Source: Rhodospirillaceae bacterium
GTDB taxonomy: Bacteria; Pseudomonadota; Alphaproteobacteria; UBA11136
Length of the DNA stretch: 19,445 nt
Direction of reading: 5' to 3'
NCBI GenBank assembly: GCA_002686135.1
Contig: NZAO01000006.1
Coordinates: forward strand, 8,726 to 28,170
Numbering within the stretch: the stretch's first letter is position 1; each line of letters starts with the position of its first letter. The position numbers were made by a program, and so were the translations under genes. Under the pieces are notes generated by a model, which saw nothing but the letters and a program-made list of their open reading frames with translations, had not been told where the DNA came from and ran no database searches. Shown piece by piece: positions 7,884-15,223 of the stretch.

Positions 7884-9125
7884 ATGACCGGCTCGCCCCC
7901 CGATCACACAACCGGTCCCCTTTCGGGACTCCGCGTTTTCGACATGACGCGGGTTCTGGCTGGCCCCACCTGCACCCAGATTCTGGGCGACCTGGGAGCC
8001 GACGTGATCAAGATCGAACGTCCCGGGCGTGGTGATGATTCGCGGGGCATGGGACCGCCCTACCTTACCGACGCGCAAGGCAAGGACACGGCGGAAAGCG
8101 CCTACTTCCTCAGCGTCAACCGCAACAAGCGCTCTGTCACCCTCAACCTCACCACCGAGGAAGGACAGGAACTGGCGCGGCAAATGATCGGCAAATGCGA
8201 CGTGGTGGTGGAAAACTTCCGCACCGGCGCTCTGGCCCAATACGGCCTCGCCTATGACCAGATCAGGGAGGCATATCCCGCTCTCGTTTATTGTTCGGTG
8301 ACCGGTTTCGGCCAGACCGGACCCTATGCCGAGCGCGGCGGCTACGACTATCTGGTCCAAGGCATGGGCGGCATCATGAGCGTCACCGGCGAGCCCGGTG
8401 GCGCGCCCACCAAGGTCGGCGTTGGCGTCTCCGACATCATCACCGGCATGTACGCGGCCATCGCCATCCAGGCGGCCTTGCGCCACCGTGATCTCACCGG
8501 TGAGGGCCAGCATATCGACATGGCCCTGCTCGATTCCCAGGTGGCCTGGCTCAGCTATGTGGGCGAGAACTACCTGATTTCTGGCGAAATGCCGCAAAGG
8601 CTGGGCAGCCAGCACCCCAACATCATGCCCTATCAGGTATTCCGGGCCAGTGATGGGCTCATGGTGCTGGCCGTGGGCAACGACGCCCAGTTTACGCGTT
8701 TCTGCGAATTTGCGGGATGCCCCGATCTGGCCGCCGATGAACGCTACACCACCAACGCCGGACGAGTGAAGAACCGTGATGGCCTCACGCCCGTCCTCAC
8801 CGACATCATTGCCAGCAAATCCATCGCCCACTGGGTGGAAGGGTTGGTGGGCGTTAACGTGCCGTGCAGCCCCATAAACACCATCGATCAGGTTTTCGCC
8901 GATCCCCAGGTGGTGGCCAGGGAAATGAAAATCAACATGCCCCACCCCCATCTCTCCGGGGAAACCATGGGCCTCATCGCCAGCCCCCTGCGTCTCTCAC
9001 GCTCCCCCGTCTCCTACCGTCAGGCGCCGCCGCAGCTGGGGGAACACACCGCGGAAGTACTGGAAAAATTGCTAGAAATGGATGAGAAAAAGATGGCGGC
9101 GCTGCGGGAAAAAGGGGTCATTTAA
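7884..9125 (+). CDS. CaiB/BaiF (class III) CoA-transferase
   Basis: A 413-residue protein of normal length. It opens with [20 protein letters not shown] followed by [16 protein letters not shown], the classic family III N terminus. The CoA-binding residues [11 protein letters not shown] and [12 protein letters not shown] follow. [11 protein letters not shown] carries the probable catalytic Asp184, which forms the acyl-CoA anhydride intermediate. The C-terminal part includes the domain with [16 protein letters not shown]. Members move CoA between carboxylic acids (formyl, succinyl, oxalate, carnitine and others). Substrate specificity cannot be assigned, so the name formyl-CoA transferase is not justified. 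It has its own promoter and sits alone between the ruvX-transporter pair and pyrB, so the genomic context gives no pathway. Confidence 0.92.
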   Translation: MTGSPPDHTTGPLSGLRVFDMTRVLAGPTCTQILGDLGADVIKIERPGRGDDSRGMGPPYLTDAQGKDTAESAYFLSVNRNKRSVTLNLTTEEGQELARQMIGKCDVVVENFRTGALAQYGLAYDQIREAYPALVYCSVTGFGQTGPYAERGGYDYLVQGMGGIMSVTGEPGGAPTKVGVGVSDIITGMYAAIAIQAALRHRDLTGEGQHIDMALLDSQVAWLSYVGENYLISGEMPQRLGSQHPNIMPYQVFRASDGLMVLAVGNDAQFTRFCEFAGCPDLAADERYTTNAGRVKNRDGLTPVLTDIIASKSIAHWVEGLVGVNVPCSPINTIDQVFADPQVVAREMKINMPHPHLSGETMGLIASPLRLSRSPVSYRQAPPQLGEHTAEVLEKLLEMDEKKMAALREKGVI

Positions 9126-9145
9126 AGCCCCGCGCCCACCACCGC

Positions 9146-9175
9146 TTGCAGGTTTCCCCAAGGTGTGCTTATAGT
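9146..9175 (+). promoter_or_regulatory. Promoter of pyrB, giving a near-leaderless mRNA
   Basis: TTGCAG (9146-9151) and TATAGT (9170-9175) are separated by 18 nt. Transcription would start near 9181-9183, only two to four bases before the ATG at 9185. There is no ribosome-binding site between them, which agrees with leaderless initiation. The TTG at 9146 is better read as this -35 element than as a start codon. Confidence 0.5.
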
Positions 9176-9184
9176 CCGCCTTTA

Positions 9185-10150
9185 ATGACCGCTGCTACGC
9201 CGAAGATTCGCTTTCCTCACCGACATCTTCTCGGCATTGAGGGGCTTTCGCCGGACGAGATTTCCGAGCTCCTCGACCTTTCCGAATCCCACGTTGAACA
9301 GAATCGCCAGACCGATAAAAAGCGCACCACCCTGCGCGGGCGCACCTGTATCAACCTCTTTTTCGAAAATTCCACCCGTACCCGCACCTCCTTCGAGCTG
9401 GCGGGGAAACGGCTCGGTGCCGACGTCATCAACATGTCGGTCTCCACCAGCTCTATCAAGAAGGGCGAGACCCTGATCGACACCGCCATGACGCTGAACG
9501 CCATGCATCCGGACGTGCTGGTGGTGCGCCATCCCGACTCGGGCGCGGTCCAGTTGCTCTCGGAAAAGGTCAACTGCGCCGTCATCAACGGCGGCGACGG
9601 CCGCCACGAACATCCCACCCAGGCCCTTCTCGACGCACTCACCATCCGCCGCCGCAAGGGAAAACTCTCCGGCCTCTGCGTAGCCATCTGCGGCGATATC
9701 ATGCATTCCCGCGTCGCCCGCTCTAATATCCGCCTGCTCTCCATCATGGGGGCGCGGGTACGGGTGGTGGCCCCGCCCACTCTGCTTCCGGCCGAGATCG
9801 GCAGGTTCGGCGTGGAAACCTTCCACCACATGAAAGAGGGCTTGAAAGACTGTGACATCGTCATGATGCTGCGCCTACAACTGGAGCGCATGAACGGCTC
9901 CTTCGTGCCCTCAGTGCGCGAATATTTCCGCTTCTACGGGCTCGACTACGCCAAGCTGAAAGTAGCCAAACCCGACGCCCTGATCATGCATCCCGGACCC
10001 ATGAACAGAGGTGTGGAAATAGACGGCGAACTGGCCGACGACATCGACCGCAGCGTCATCCGTGAACAGGTGGAAATGGGGGTGGCGGTGCGCATGGCCT
10101 GTCTCGAGACGCTTACCGGAGCCCTCCCGCAAAGCGGGGGTAAGACCTGA
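9185..10150 (+). CDS. pyrB: Aspartate carbamoyltransferase catalytic subunit
   Basis: A 321-residue enzyme that joins carbamoyl phosphate and aspartate to carbamoyl-aspartate, the committed step of pyrimidine synthesis. The carbamoyl-phosphate loop [20 protein letters not shown] (Ser63-Ser69 in this numbering) is intact. So are [30 protein letters not shown] and the aspartate-side [12 protein letters not shown]. The ATG at 9185 gives the usual family N terminus. An upstream TTG at 9146 would add 13 unrelated residues and coincides with a -35 box. The stop TGA shares a base with the next ATG (TGATG at 10148-10152), so the dihydroorotase-like gene is translationally coupled. In bacteria with this arrangement the two proteins often form a complex. 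No regulatory subunit gene (pyrI) is present. Confidence 0.97.
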   Translation: MTAATPKIRFPHRHLLGIEGLSPDEISELLDLSESHVEQNRQTDKKRTTLRGRTCINLFFENSTRTRTSFELAGKRLGADVINMSVSTSSIKKGETLIDTAMTLNAMHPDVLVVRHPDSGAVQLLSEKVNCAVINGGDGRHEHPTQALLDALTIRRRKGKLSGLCVAICGDIMHSRVARSNIRLLSIMGARVRVVAPPTLLPAEIGRFGVETFHHMKEGLKDCDIVMMLRLQLERMNGSFVPSVREYFRFYGLDYAKLKVAKPDALIMHPGPMNRGVEIDGELADDIDRSVIREQVEMGVAVRMACLETLTGALPQSGGKT

Positions 10151-11520
10151 TGGCGAAGGGCACTAAAAAAACCAGGACGGTGAAGAAAAAGGCAGCCGCG
10201 GCAACCACTGCCACGGCCGCCTCTAGAGCGGCTCCCAGAACTGCTTATGTGAACGCCCGCTTGATTGATCCCGCAAGCGGTCTCGACGCCCCTGGCAGCC
10301 TCTTGAGCGAGGACGGACTGATCGCCGATTTTGGATCCGGTCTGTTTGCTGACGGCGCGCCGGAGAACGCGGAGACCATAGACTGCCGGGGGCGTGTCCT
10401 AGCTCCCGGCCTTGTGGACATGCGGGTGCGGCTCCGCGATCCCGGTCACGAGCACAGGGAAGCAACGGTCTCGGCAGCGGCGGGCGGGATCACCACCATC
10501 ATTGTTCTGCCCGACACCGACCCCGTCATCGACAGTGTCGCCCTGGTGGAATTCATCGGCCGCCGCGCCGGCGAGGCGGGACTGATCAACATTTACCCCA
10601 TGGCAGCGTTGACCCAAGGGCTTGAAGGCAAGGAAATCACCGAGATGGGCCTGATGTCCGAAGCCGGAGCCGTGGCCTTCGGCGACGGTGTATCCTCCAT
10701 CGATGACAGCCTGGTCATGCGCAGGGCGCTCAGCTATGCCAGCAGCTTCGGCCTTCTCATCGTTCAGCGCCCGGAGGACAACAGTCTTGCCAGTGACGGT
10801 GTCATGAACGAGGGAGAAATCGCCACCCGTCTGGGGCTGGCCGGCATTCCCAATGCCGCCGAGACCATCTGCCTCGAGCGCGACATCAGGCTGCTGGAAC
10901 TGACGGGAGGCCGCTATCACGCTTCTCTTCTCTCCACGGCTGATTCGGTGGATGTGGTGCGCAGGGCCAAGGCGCGCGGGCTCAACGTCACCTGCGATAC
11001 GGCGCCGCCCTATTTCGCTCTCAACGAGATCGCCGTGGGCGATTACCGCACCTTCGCCCGGCTCTCCCCGCCCCTGCGCTGCGAGGAAGACCGCCGCGCC
11101 GTGGTGGAAGGGATCGAGGATGGCACCATTGATGCCATCGTCAGCGACCATGCCCCCCACCATCAAGACAGCAAACGCCAGCCCTTCGCCCAGGCCGAAA
11201 GCGGGGCGGTGGGGCTGGAAACACTGCTGGCGGTGGCCCTCGACCTCACCCGCGAGAGCTCACTTTCACTCTCCGGTATGCTGGGGAAAGTCACCTGCGT
11301 GCCGGCGGATATCCTGGGCCTGGATATCGGCAGGCTAAGAAAAGGCGCCGCGGCGGATCTCGTCATCTTCGACGCGGACGCACCCTGGAAGATCGACGCC
11401 GACCAGTTGCTCAGCAAATCAAAGAACACCCCCTTCGATGGCAAGCTCGCACAGGGTCGCGTGGTTCGCTCCGTGATCTCCGGCCATATCGTCTTCCATG
11501 CTTCCGATCTTGACACCTGA
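10150..11520 (+). CDS. Dihydroorotase-like protein, probably non-catalytic (PyrX/PyrC' type)
   Basis: A 456-residue amidohydrolase of the type I dihydroorotase family: VNARLIDPASG at the start, APGLVDMRVRLRDPG, TAPPYF, VSDHAPHH and a C-terminal AADLVIFDADAPW. The metal site is gone. The HxH pair is Arg92/Arg94, the next His is Gln206 (IVQRPED), the HxST histidine is Leu260 (YHASLLST), and the TPHH pair is Pro287-Tyr288. Only the last Asp (Asp333 in SDHAPH) remains. Dihydroorotase activity is therefore unlikely. Known degenerate homologues, such as Pseudomonas PyrC', assemble with PyrB and are needed for its activity or stability. The overlap with pyrB fits that role. A Lys/Ala-rich N-terminal extension of about 30 residues precedes the usual start. 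A separate active pyrC elsewhere in the genome is predicted. Confidence 0.88.
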   Translation: MAKGTKKTRTVKKKAAAATTATAASRAAPRTAYVNARLIDPASGLDAPGSLLSEDGLIADFGSGLFADGAPENAETIDCRGRVLAPGLVDMRVRLRDPGHEHREATVSAAAGGITTIIVLPDTDPVIDSVALVEFIGRRAGEAGLINIYPMAALTQGLEGKEITEMGLMSEAGAVAFGDGVSSIDDSLVMRRALSYASSFGLLIVQRPEDNSLASDGVMNEGEIATRLGLAGIPNAAETICLERDIRLLELTGGRYHASLLSTADSVDVVRRAKARGLNVTCDTAPPYFALNEIAVGDYRTFARLSPPLRCEEDRRAVVEGIEDGTIDAIVSDHAPHHQDSKRQPFAQAESGAVGLETLLAVALDLTRESSLSLSGMLGKVTCVPADILGLDIGRLRKGAAADLVIFDADAPWKIDADQLLSKSKNTPFDGKLAQGRVVRSVISGHIVFHASDLDT

Positions 11521-11568
11521 AAGCATGGGCTGGTGATGGCAATGGAAATTTCTGGAGGCGATATCCTG

Positions 11569-12144
11569 ATGCTCTTCATAGCGTCGCTGGGCAGCTATCT
11601 TCTCGGCACGATTCCCTTTGGCCTGATCCTGACCAAGCTGGGAGGGATGGGCGATATCCGCACCATGGGTTCTGGCAATATTGGCGCCACCAATGTGCTG
11701 AGAACCGGCAACAAGGCCCTTGCCGCCCTGACCCTATTCCTGGATGGCGGCAAAGGAGCGCTGGCCGTGCTGGCATTCGCGTCCTGGGGACGGGATGCGG
11801 CCCTGGTGGCGGCGGCCGGCAGCCTGACCGGTCATATTTTTCCGCTATGGCTGAAATTCAGGGGGGGTAAGGGGGGCGCCACCGCCCTGGGAACCCTAAT
11901 CGCGCTCAACTGGCTGGTAGGGCTGCTGGCCTGTATCACGTGGATCGCGGTGGGCTTTCTATTCCGATATTCGTCGCTAGCCGCCCTGACGGCGATGGCG
12001 GTAGCGCCGCTCTTTTCCCTGTGGTGGGATGAATCGCCCATGGCCGTCTATGCGACCCTTGCCGCTGCCCTCATCTGGCTGCAGCATACCGAAAATATCC
12101 GCCGCCTTTTCAACGGTGAGGAAACGAAAATCGGCGCAGATTGA
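11569..12144 (+). CDS. plsY: Acyl-phosphate:glycerol-3-phosphate acyltransferase PlsY
   Basis: A 191-residue inner-membrane enzyme that transfers an acyl group from acyl phosphate (made by PlsX) to glycerol-3-phosphate, the first step of phospholipid synthesis. All three cytoplasmic signature motifs are present: SGNIGATNVLRTGNK, KFRGGKGGAT, and QHTENIRRLFNGEE near the C terminus. About five membrane spans can be drawn. The start is uncertain. ATG 11569 is chosen because GGAGG lies 10 nt upstream and the product begins right at the first span (MLFIASLGSYLLGTIPFG). GTG 11533, ATG 11536 and ATG 11542 in the same frame would add up to 12 residues. It lies about 50 nt behind the dihydroorotase-like gene and is probably in its operon. 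Confidence 0.95.
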   Translation: MLFIASLGSYLLGTIPFGLILTKLGGMGDIRTMGSGNIGATNVLRTGNKALAALTLFLDGGKGALAVLAFASWGRDAALVAAAGSLTGHIFPLWLKFRGGKGGATALGTLIALNWLVGLLACITWIAVGFLFRYSSLAALTAMAVAPLFSLWWDESPMAVYATLAAALIWLQHTENIRRLFNGEETKIGAD

Positions 12145-12165
12145 TTTGTGGAATAAGAAGCGGTA

Positions 12166-12420
12166 TCAGCGAGAGGCGGGCTTGCTAATCACCAGCTTGT
12201 TACGGAGCTGTTCGTTTAGAATCTGATTCTGAAACTGCTGTTCGACGGAACGTCTCTGCACTCGAAGCGGATTTTCATTTCTGTATGTTTGAACTTCGAA
12301 GCTCATGGATAGAGCCAAGGCCTCCCTGATATTCAGACCCTTCTTTGCCCTCAGTGCATGACGCAACCCGAATTAAAGCCCAGAGCCATAACAAGACTCA
12401 AGCCGTAAACGGTCAAAAAA
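12166..12420 (-). pseudogene. Possible broken small gene (weak)
   Basis: On the minus strand a hydrophobic segment ending in a cysteine (LTVYGLSLVMALGFNSGC, stop at about 12351) runs up to a second frame. That frame encodes a polar, Gln/Asn-rich segment of 66 codons (12366-12166) including SVEQQFQNQILNEQLRNKLV. Joining the two by one frameshift would give a lipoprotein-like small protein. No homology is recognised, and the frames may be chance. Confidence 0.2.
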
Positions 12421-12551
12421 CATCCCTTTGACGGCGTGGCCGGAAAGCCTGGAATCGCCTGTGCGGCTAGCCGGTACGAGCGCATCCCACCGTTAACAAA
12501 AACCACCCGCCAAGTCTGCTGACGGTTGACGAATCCCATTTGCGATGCCAA

Positions 12552-12580
12552 TTGTCACCAACAGCTGTAGGCGTTTTTAT
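12552..12580 (+). promoter_or_regulatory. Candidate topA promoter
   Basis: TTGTCA (12552-12557) and TTTTAT (12575-12580) are separated by 17 nt. Transcription would begin near 12587 and give a leader of about 47 nt before the preferred ATG at 12634. The -10 box is only a moderate match. A second AT-rich element, TTTAAATA (12615-12622), lies closer to the start. Confidence 0.35.
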
Positions 12581-12633
12581 CATGTATGAGAGCCACCGCT
12601 CTCTTTCAACCGGGTTTAAATACGGACCGCTCC

Positions 12634-15207
12634 ATGAACGTCGTTGTCGTCGAATCGCCAGCCAAGGCGAAAACCATCAATAAATATCTCGGTAGCGACT
12701 ACACCGTGCTCGCCAGCTATGGCCATGTGCGTGATCTTCCTTCAAAGGACGGGTCGGTGCAGCCGGACCAGGATTTCGCCATGACCTGGGAGGTGGAGAG
12801 CAAGTCCAAAAAACATCTCGACACCATAGCCAAGGCCCTTAAGGGGGCTGAAAATCTTTATCTTGCCACCGATCCCGACCGTGAGGGGGAAGCCATTTCC
12901 TGGCATATCGCCGAGATTCTCAAGCAACGCCGGGGCCTGGAGAACATCAAGATCAGCCGTGTCGTGTTTCACGAGATCACCCGCAACGCCATTCTCGAGG
13001 CTATGGCACATCCACGCGAACTCGACCACGCCCTTGTGGAGGCCTATCTTGCCCGGCGTACCCTTGATTATCTCTTCGGGTTTACCCTCTCGCCCGTGTT
13101 GTGGCGCAAACTTCCCGGCAGCCGTTCCGCCGGGCGCGTGCAATCGGTGGCGTTGCGTCTGATTTGTGAGCGCGAAGCTGAAGTCGAATGTTTCAGGCCA
13201 CAGGAATACTGGACGGTTGAGGGCACCTTTCGCACGCCCTCCGGGGCACAATTTTCAGCCAGCCTGGCCTATTTGAATGGCGAGAAACTCGACAAGTTCT
13301 CACTCGCCAACACCGATACCGCCGAAAAGGCCGAAGCCGCCGCCAAAGCGGAAAATTATTCAGTAGCCTCGGTCGAACGCAAAACGGTCAAGCGCAACCC
13401 CTATCCCCCCTTCACCACTTCGACTCTGCAGCAGGAGGCGTCCCGAAAATTGGGTTTAGGGACCTCGCGCACTATGAATCTTGCCCAGAGGCTTTATGAA
13501 GGCGTCACCATCGGCGGAGAGACGCAAGGTTTGATTACCTATATGAGAACCGACAGCGTTACCCTTGCTGGCGAGGCCGTAGCCGGCTGCAGACAGCTTA
13601 TCGGCGAGAAATTCGGCGGGGAGTATCTTCCCGATGCGCCTCGCATGTATAGGACCAAGGCTAAAAATGCCCAGGAGGCCCACGAAGCCATCCGCCCCAC
13701 CGACCCGACCCGAACACCCCAGAATGTGGCGGGCCATCTCGACCGAGACCAGCACCGGCTCTATGAACTGGTATGGAAGCGCACCATCGCCAGCCAGATG
13801 GCTACCGCCAACATCGAAAAGGTGGGTGTGGACCTTGAAAGCAGCGATCGGAAAACCCGTTTTCGGGCCACGGGATCGGTCATTCTCTTTGACGGGTTCC
13901 TCAAGCTCTATCAGGAAGGACAGGATGATACGCCGGATGAGAACGCCGACGAGCGTATCCTTCCTGCAATGGAAGAAGGCGAGGCCCACGATCTTGTGGA
14001 AGTCGCACGGGAACAGCATTTCACCAAACCACCCCCCCGCTACAGCGAGGCCAGTTTGGTTAAGAAACTCGAAGAACTGGGGATAGGCCGGCCTTCCACC
14101 TATGCCAGCATCATCGATGTGCTTCAGGCCCGCAATTATGTCCATCTGGAAAGAAAGCGTTTTATTCCCGAGGACCGGGGGCGGATCGTCACCGCCTTTC
14201 TGGAAAACTTTTTTCAGCGCTACGTCCAGTACACCTTTACCGCTGATCTTGAAAACCAGCTCGACGATATCTCCGGCGGGCTCATTGACTGGAAAAAAGT
14301 GCTGGAAAACTTCTGGTCTACCTTCACCCAAGCCGTGGAAGACGCCAGCGGGTATACCGTACGTCAGGTCATTGACGCCCTGGATGAAGAGCTCGGCCCT
14401 CACTTCTTTCCAGAAAAGGCTGACGGCACGGATTCCCGTGTCTGTCTTTCCTGCACCGATGGCCACCTTGGGCTAAAACTCAGCAAGACCGGGGGCTTCA
14501 TAGGGTGTTCCAATTATCCTGACTGTACCTATACCCGGTCCCTGGCTGTGGGCAATGGCGGCGAAGGCGGTGCGGAAAGCGGGCCCCGCAATCTCGGCGC
14601 CGATGAACAAAGCGGTCGGGAAATCAGCCTGCGAAAAGGCCCCTATGGATTTTATGTGCAGCTTGGCGAGGGTGAAAAAGACAAGAAACCGAAGCGTAAA
14701 TCCCTGCCCCGGACCCTCTCTCCGGACTCCGTTGATTTAGCCGCAGCACAGGCCCTGCTCGCACTGCCCCGGACCGTCGGCGCCCATCCCGAAAGCGGCA
14801 AGACCATCACCGCCGATATCGGCCCTTACGGTCCCTATCTCAAGCATGACGGGGCCTATACTTCCCTGAAAGGGGACGATGACGATGTCCTGACCGTCGG
14901 TATCAACCGGGCCGTGGACCTTATTTCCCGGTCGCGTGAGGGGGGGGGCAGCGGCCGCGAATTGGGGGCCCATCCCGATGATGGCAAGCCGGTATTCCTG
15001 AAAACCGGCCGTTATGGCCCCTATGCGTCTCATGGCCGAATCAACGCTTCCCTGCCAAAGGATACTTCCAGCGATGCCATAACCCTGGAAGAAGCCGTGT
15101 CCCTTCTTGCCGCAAATGGCAAGCCGGCGGGCAGCGGCAGAAAGAAGAAGGCGGTCAAATCGAAGAAATCAACCAAGGCAAAGTCCAAGTCCTCGACTGC
15201 CGGCTGA
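12634..15207 (+). CDS. topA: DNA topoisomerase I (type IA)
   Basis: An 857-residue enzyme that relaxes negatively supercoiled DNA by passing a strand through a transient single-strand break. The Toprim domain opens with MNVVVVESPAKAKTI (Glu7) and has the acidic triad in TDPDREGEA (Asp80, Asp82, Glu84). The active tyrosine is Tyr303 in GLITYMRTDSV. One C4 zinc finger is present (Cys604, Cys607, Cys625, Cys631), followed by three repeats of the GPYG(F/P)Y type and a Lys-rich tail that may bind DNA. The ATG at 12634 gives the standard N terminus; the in-frame ATG at 12586 would add 16 residues not seen in the family. A run of nine G (14940-14948) encodes a glycine linker. rnr follows closely. 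Confidence 0.97.
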   Translation: MNVVVVESPAKAKTINKYLGSDYTVLASYGHVRDLPSKDGSVQPDQDFAMTWEVESKSKKHLDTIAKALKGAENLYLATDPDREGEAISWHIAEILKQRRGLENIKISRVVFHEITRNAILEAMAHPRELDHALVEAYLARRTLDYLFGFTLSPVLWRKLPGSRSAGRVQSVALRLICEREAEVECFRPQEYWTVEGTFRTPSGAQFSASLAYLNGEKLDKFSLANTDTAEKAEAAAKAENYSVASVERKTVKRNPYPPFTTSTLQQEASRKLGLGTSRTMNLAQRLYEGVTIGGETQGLITYMRTDSVTLAGEAVAGCRQLIGEKFGGEYLPDAPRMYRTKAKNAQEAHEAIRPTDPTRTPQNVAGHLDRDQHRLYELVWKRTIASQMATANIEKVGVDLESSDRKTRFRATGSVILFDGFLKLYQEGQDDTPDENADERILPAMEEGEAHDLVEVAREQHFTKPPPRYSEASLVKKLEELGIGRPSTYASIIDVLQARNYVHLERKRFIPEDRGRIVTAFLENFFQRYVQYTFTADLENQLDDISGGLIDWKKVLENFWSTFTQAVEDASGYTVRQVIDALDEELGPHFFPEKADGTDSRVCLSCTDGHLGLKLSKTGGFIGCSNYPDCTYTRSLAVGNGGEGGAESGPRNLGADEQSGREISLRKGPYGFYVQLGEGEKDKKPKRKSLPRTLSPDSVDLAAAQALLALPRTVGAHPESGKTITADIGPYGPYLKHDGAYTSLKGDDDDVLTVGINRAVDLISRSREGGGSGRELGAHPDDGKPVFLKTGRYGPYASHGRINASLPKDTSSDAITLEEAVSLLAANGKPAGSGRKKKAVKSKKSTKAKSKSSTAG

Positions 15208-15223
15208 ACCTTTCTGTCATTTC

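Larger units (their letters stand above)
12145..12633. other. 489-base plsY-topA gap without a recognised gene
   Basis: This stretch is visibly richer in A and T than its neighbours and matches no gene I know. Many alphaproteobacteria have dprA between plsY and topA. No DprA motif is visible in any frame, so the gene is absent here and not merely frameshifted. The minus strand has two short overlapping frames (12551-12351 and 12366-12166) that could be one broken small gene. The topA promoter must lie at the right end. Confidence 0.5.

Noticed and set aside
7878..8951. 357-codon open frame on the minus strand
   Set aside because: It is antisense to the CoA-transferase gene, which has clear family motifs; the opposite frame shows none.
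9146..9184. TTG as the pyrB start
   Set aside because: It coincides with a -35 element, adds residues outside the family and lacks a ribosome-binding site.
11863..11880. G-rich runs in plsY as a possible quadruplex
   Set aside because: Only two G runs are present, and they simply encode the conserved FRGGKGG motif.
12586..12633. Upstream ATG as the topA start
   Set aside because: The 16 extra residues are unlike the family N terminus, and MNVVVVESPAKAKTI at 12634 is the standard one.
15107..15223. ATG as the rnr start
   Set aside because: It lies within the end of topA and encodes an Arg/Pro-rich stretch not found in RNase R; the frame is open by chance.
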